A stretch of 51,675 nucleotides of DNA. Origin: Eubacteriales Family XIII. Incertae Sedis bacterium (lineage in GTDB: Bacteria > Bacillota > Clostridia > Peptostreptococcales > Anaerovoracaceae). Location: positions 1-51,675 of the forward strand of contig JAISJT010000051.1 of NCBI GenBank assembly GCA_031261395.1. Direction: 5' to 3'. Under the pieces are notes generated by a model. It saw only the letters and a list, made by a program, of their open reading frames with translations. It did not search any database and was not told the DNA's origin. Every line of letters starts with the position of its first letter. The first letter of the stretch is position 1. Shown here in pieces: positions 48,614 through 51,675 of this stretch. The position numbers were made by a program, and so were the translations under genes.

Positions 48614-51322
48614 ATGGAAACGCTCGCTCCCAAAACCTGCCACGCCCTCCCGCGCAGACCCTTCGTCTTCGCCGCATCCGCATATATTTTCGGTATCGCC
48701 GCCTGCTATTTGTTCGCGCCGCCGGCGCCGTTCCTGACGTTCGCGATTGCAGCAGCATTGGCCGGCGCCGTACTTTTCCTTTTGGCCGGAAAGAAACGGG
48801 CGGCCTTTGTCTGCTTCCTCGGCGTCATCGCTTTGGCCGGAGCGCTTCAGGCTCATGCCGCTTTCGCGAAGACAGACGGCCTCGAAAATCAAATGACGGA
48901 CAGCGACGGGGGCGGCTATGTGAGCGGATTCGAAGGCCGGGTGCTTTCATTCGAGCAGAAGGATGAAGAGTCGTTCGCGCTGACATTGCTCGCAGACGAA
49001 CGCAAAGTACTCGTGCGGTATTATGGAAAAGAAAATACACTGCCGCCTCGCGAGACTTTCGTCGGCGCCCGCGCCCGGGTCAGCGGCAAACTTTCCGTCC
49101 CCGACACCGCGCGCAATCCGCGCTGTTTTGATTACCGGCTCTTTCTGCTTTCGAAAAATATCCGCGTGATCGTGACGGCCGACGCGCCGCCCGCCGTCAT
49201 CGAATCGTCAGCGGCATCCCCCGGCGAGCCTCTTTGGAAGGCATACAATCTGATTTACCGCGCAAAGCGCATCTTCACAGGCGAGGTGCGGCGCGTGCTC
49301 GGCGGCGAAGGCGAAACCGCGGCGATCTTTGTCGGCATGATGTTCGGCGAAACGGAGCTGATGGACGATGAAACTTACGACCTCTTCAAGCGGACTGGCG
49401 CGGCGCATATCCTCTCGGTCAGCGGCCTGCACGTCGGCATGCTCTACGCTTTTGTGAGCGCGGCGCTCGGGCGCAGGCGCAACAAGCGCTTTTACCTGAC
49501 CGTGATCGCGCTGCTCGTCCTCTACGCAGCGCTCTCGAACTTTTCGCCCACCGTGATGCGCGCGGTCAGCATGATCGCCGTCCACATCGGCGCGAAACTC
49601 CTGAACCGCCGCTACGACATGCTGACCGGCGTCTTTCTCTCGGCGGCAGCCTGCCTTGCCGCAAACCCGCTCGCGCTCTTTGGCACGGGCTTTATCCTGT
49701 CCTATACCGCCGCCGCTTCGCTGGCTTTTGGCCTGCCATTCGCCGCGCGATATACCGGATTTCGAAGCCGCATCACAGGACGGCCGGTGCGCCGGGGCCT
49801 CTTGACAGATATCTACCGCGTGCGCGGGTGGCGATTGATCGCCGCTGATGCCCTCGCCCTCCTCATCCCGATGATCGTCATCCAGGCGCTCATGCTGCCG
49901 CTGACAGCTTTCTTCTTCAACCTCGTGCCGCTCACCGCCCTGCCGGTCAACATTCCCGTCATAGCGCTTTCTTCCCTCATCGTTCCTTTGGGAATAATAG
50001 TTTTGTTGCTGTCTTGCATCGCGTCCATTTTCGTTTTTTTGGGATCCGCCTTTGCTCCCTTTGCCGGCATATTTTCAGATTTGGCCGGTGTTATGACGCA
50101 GAGCGCAGGATGGCTGATCGATGTCATGATGAAATTTACACAGGCGGCCGCTGCAGTGCCGGGTGGTAGTCCTGCCGTGGCGTCGCCGCCTCTGCCGCTG
50201 ATTTTGCTGTTTTATGCCCTCGTCTTTTTTCTGATGTCGGATGCCTTTGCGATCATGCGCCGGGGGCCGGAGGGGATGCAGTTTCCGAAACGTTTCTTTG
50301 CGATTGCGGCGCTCGTTTTTTGCTGTCTGCTTGTCTTCGCCTCGCCTGTCTCGCGCATAGCAGACGCGCCCTATACCTTTGTCGACGTCGGGCAGGGAGA
50401 CTGTCTGCACATCCGCACGGCAGGCGGCCACAACTGGCTGATGGACGGCGGCGGCCGCTTTGACTACGACGTCGGGGCGGGCGTCCTGCTGCCCTACCTG
50501 CAAAAGAACGGCGTAACGCAGCTCGACGGCATCTTCGTCTCTCACCTGCATATGGATCATTTCAAGGGTCTGTGCGAACTCTCGCGCGTCATGGACGTCG
50601 GGCGCGTCTATGTCTATGAAGGCCACTCAGCCAGACCAGAGGATGTGACCGAAGCGTTCCTCGAAAACACTGGTACAGACAATTCGATTACGAAAACATT
50701 TTCCGAAAACAGTAACACAGGCAATGCGCGAAATAATCTTATTATGAACGGATTCACCGAAGACGACATTGTCTGGCTCAAGGCCGGTGACGTCGTCTCG
50801 CTCGGCGGGGACGCGACCGCCGAAGTCCTCTTCCCTGAAGGGCGCAACGCTGAAGAATACGAGATCGCCTCGCAGTTCGAGGAGGACGAAAACAAGACCA
50901 GTCTCATCATCCGGTTTTCAAACGACGGGCTCACCGCGCTCATGACGGGCGACGTCGGTTTTGAAGCTGAAAAAGCCGTACTGGCGGCGGGCGGTAGCAG
51001 CGGAGGGGCCGTGAATGCCGATCTGCCGCCACGGAACCTCTCGGCCGATCTGCTGAAAATCGGCCACCACGGCAGCAAGACGTCGACATCAGAAGTTTTC
51101 CTGAGCGCGGTCGATCCCCTTGCCGCCGTCATCCAAGTCGGGAAGAACAACTACGGCCACCCGACGCCCGAAACGCTGAGCCGCATCGCGGACGCCGCCG
51201 TGCCCGTCTTCCGAAACGACCAGTCCGGCGCCATCCTCGCCAAGCCCGCCGGCGATGGCGTCCGCATCCTCACGACCAAACGCGACTTCGTCTCCCCAAT
51301 GCTGCGGAAACCGTACGAATAG
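48614..51322 (+). CDS. comEC: ComEC/Rec2 DNA-uptake channel with metallo-beta-lactamase-like domain
   Basis: 902 residues, larger than the usual 700-800. Order: N-terminal helices and DUF4131-type OB region (20-190, FEGRVLSFEQK), the ten-helix Competence domain (about 225-560) with GAAHILSVSGLHVGML, and a C-terminal metallo-beta-lactamase-like domain (about 580-890) with VDVGQGDCLHIRT, WLMDGGG and FVSHLHMDHFKG, then LKIGHHGSKTSTSEVFL. It carries single-stranded DNA across the membrane in natural transformation. Inside the last domain, near residue 683, a 42-base unit is duplicated, adding an Asn/Thr-rich loop. No comEA, comEB or pilus gene is in the window. Confidence 0.93.
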   Translation: METLAPKTCHALPRRPFVFAASAYIFGIAACYLFAPPAPFLTFAIAAALAGAVLFLLAGKKRAAFVCFLGVIALAGALQAHAAFAKTDGLENQMTDSDGGGYVSGFEGRVLSFEQKDEESFALTLLADERKVLVRYYGKENTLPPRETFVGARARVSGKLSVPDTARNPRCFDYRLFLLSKNIRVIVTADAPPAVIESSAASPGEPLWKAYNLIYRAKRIFTGEVRRVLGGEGETAAIFVGMMFGETELMDDETYDLFKRTGAAHILSVSGLHVGMLYAFVSAALGRRRNKRFYLTVIALLVLYAALSNFSPTVMRAVSMIAVHIGAKLLNRRYDMLTGVFLSAAACLAANPLALFGTGFILSYTAAASLAFGLPFAARYTGFRSRITGRPVRRGLLTDIYRVRGWRLIAADALALLIPMIVIQALMLPLTAFFFNLVPLTALPVNIPVIALSSLIVPLGIIVLLLSCIASIFVFLGSAFAPFAGIFSDLAGVMTQSAGWLIDVMMKFTQAAAAVPGGSPAVASPPLPLILLFYALVFFLMSDAFAIMRRGPEGMQFPKRFFAIAALVFCCLLVFASPVSRIADAPYTFVDVGQGDCLHIRTAGGHNWLMDGGGRFDYDVGAGVLLPYLQKNGVTQLDGIFVSHLHMDHFKGLCELSRVMDVGRVYVYEGHSARPEDVTEAFLENTGTDNSITKTFSENSNTGNARNNLIMNGFTEDDIVWLKAGDVVSLGGDATAEVLFPEGRNAEEYEIASQFEEDENKTSLIIRFSNDGLTALMTGDVGFEAEKAVLAAGGSSGGAVNADLPPRNLSADLLKIGHHGSKTSTSEVFLSAVDPLAAVIQVGKNNYGHPTPETLSRIADAAVPVFRNDQSGAILAKPAGDGVRILTTKRDFVSPMLRKPYE
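50657..50740 (+). repeat. Degenerate 42-base tandem duplication inside comEC
   Basis: Units begin TTCCTCGAAAAC (50657) and TTTTCCGAAAAC (50699), coding FLENTGTDNS and FSENSNTGNA. The stretch is more AT-rich than its surroundings. Confidence 0.6.
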
Positions 51323-51675
51323 CCTATATACAAACTGAAATTTGTCGTTGTCATTCCCGGGCGACGGCGAAGCCGACGGTGACCCCGGGCTTGACCCGGG
51401 GGAACGAAACGCTGAGGATCCAAGTCGGCAGCGGCCTCTGTCATTCCCGCGAAGGCGGGAATCCAGTTATAATTCATCCCGCATGAAAGGCGGAGCGCCG
51501 CCACCGACGAATTTACCGGTCGGAGTATACAACAAATGTTGTATTTTCTTGTGATCCCCACGAATTCACGTTTTAGTGCATAACAGTCAGGAGTATTTCT
51601 CTTGTGAACCCTTGATATTCACACATTAAAGCCTCTAAAATGTGATTTTGCATACATAACAAGAGAATTTACAAA
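51323..51675. other. Non-coding right end of the window
   Basis: 353 bases without a supported gene. The first 150 hold palindromic repeats (see 51349-51466). Then comes a perfect palindrome ATACAACA-AA-TGTTGTAT (51527-51544) and an AT-rich stretch that looks like an upstream region of a gene beyond the edge. The only ORFs here are repeat translations. Confidence 0.7.
51349..51466. repeat. Interspersed palindromic repeats (GTCATTCCCG family)
   Basis: A longer unit from GTCATTCCCGGG with internal arms around ACCCCGGGCTTGACCCGGGG and ending GGATCCAAG, followed after about 15 bases by a compact one with arms ATTCCCGC (51443-51450) and GCGGGAAT (51455-51462) ending CCAG. Same GTCAT-to-ATCCA design as the other arrays. 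Confidence 0.85.

Overview
The window looks like a chromosomal segment from an anaerobic, Gram-positive-type bacterium, most likely a Clostridia-class Bacillota. An actinobacterial relative such as Coriobacteriia cannot be excluded. The basis is the teichoic-acid-type genes (TagB/TagF, TagD, LTA-synthase-like and LytR-CpsA-Psr families), a BspA-like surface protein, HypB, frequent GGAGG-type ribosome sites and moderate GC content. I see no rRNA, tRNA, CRISPR array, transposase or phage module. Coding density is very high.

Layout. (1) 1-599: start of an AAA-ATPase-like gene running off the left edge. (2) 725-16408: surface-glycan block with an ABC exporter (Wzm/Wzt type), an RgpF-like glycosyltransferase, a polyprenyl-type GT2, a large unknown membrane protein, two divergent MBOAT plus AlgX/AlgJ-like acyl-transfer pairs, an NAD-dependent epimerase, a BCCT transporter and a wHTH-LicC-LicA fusion expected to make CDP-choline. 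(3) 16507-22150: a YidC/Oxa1 domain fused to a CDP-glycerol glycerophosphotransferase domain, followed by an LTA-synthase-like sulfatase, a GT2 and two small DMT/EamA flippase-like subunits. (4) 22245-23765: an LCP ligase. (5) 23733-28159 (minus): a TagD-like cytidylyltransferase/Gfo-Idh oxidoreductase fusion, a class V aminotransferase and two GT2 enzymes, with a divergent TagB/TagF-like gene at 28195. (6) 29500-35566: a small unknown gene, an XRE regulator co-transcribed with hypB, a DUF4349 lipoprotein, an aminotransferase and a hybrid histidine kinase. (7) 35669-42443: a miniature MntP remnant, a 1691-aa BspA-like surface protein and a membrane-tethered ECF sigma factor. (8) 42580-51322: MFS and TauE transporters, Fe-dependent alcohol dehydrogenase, threonine ammonia-lyase, MiaB and ComEC. 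(9) 51323-51675: intergenic palindromic repeats.

Together, blocks 2-5 read as one large locus for building, activating, exporting and attaching a phosphodiester-containing cell-surface polymer. It probably carries choline phosphate, acyl groups and a CDP-activated glycerol-like or amino-polyol unit. No LicD-type phosphocholine transferase lies inside the window.

Three genome-scale features stand out. Palindromic GTCAT-type repeats are inserted in frame into two genes (a TagF-like gene and miaB) and also occur between genes. Many genes have a -10 hexamer only 7-9 bases before the start codon, implying leaderless transcripts. All six convergent gene junctions overlap or are separated by 6 bases or fewer, leaving no room for intrinsic terminators.
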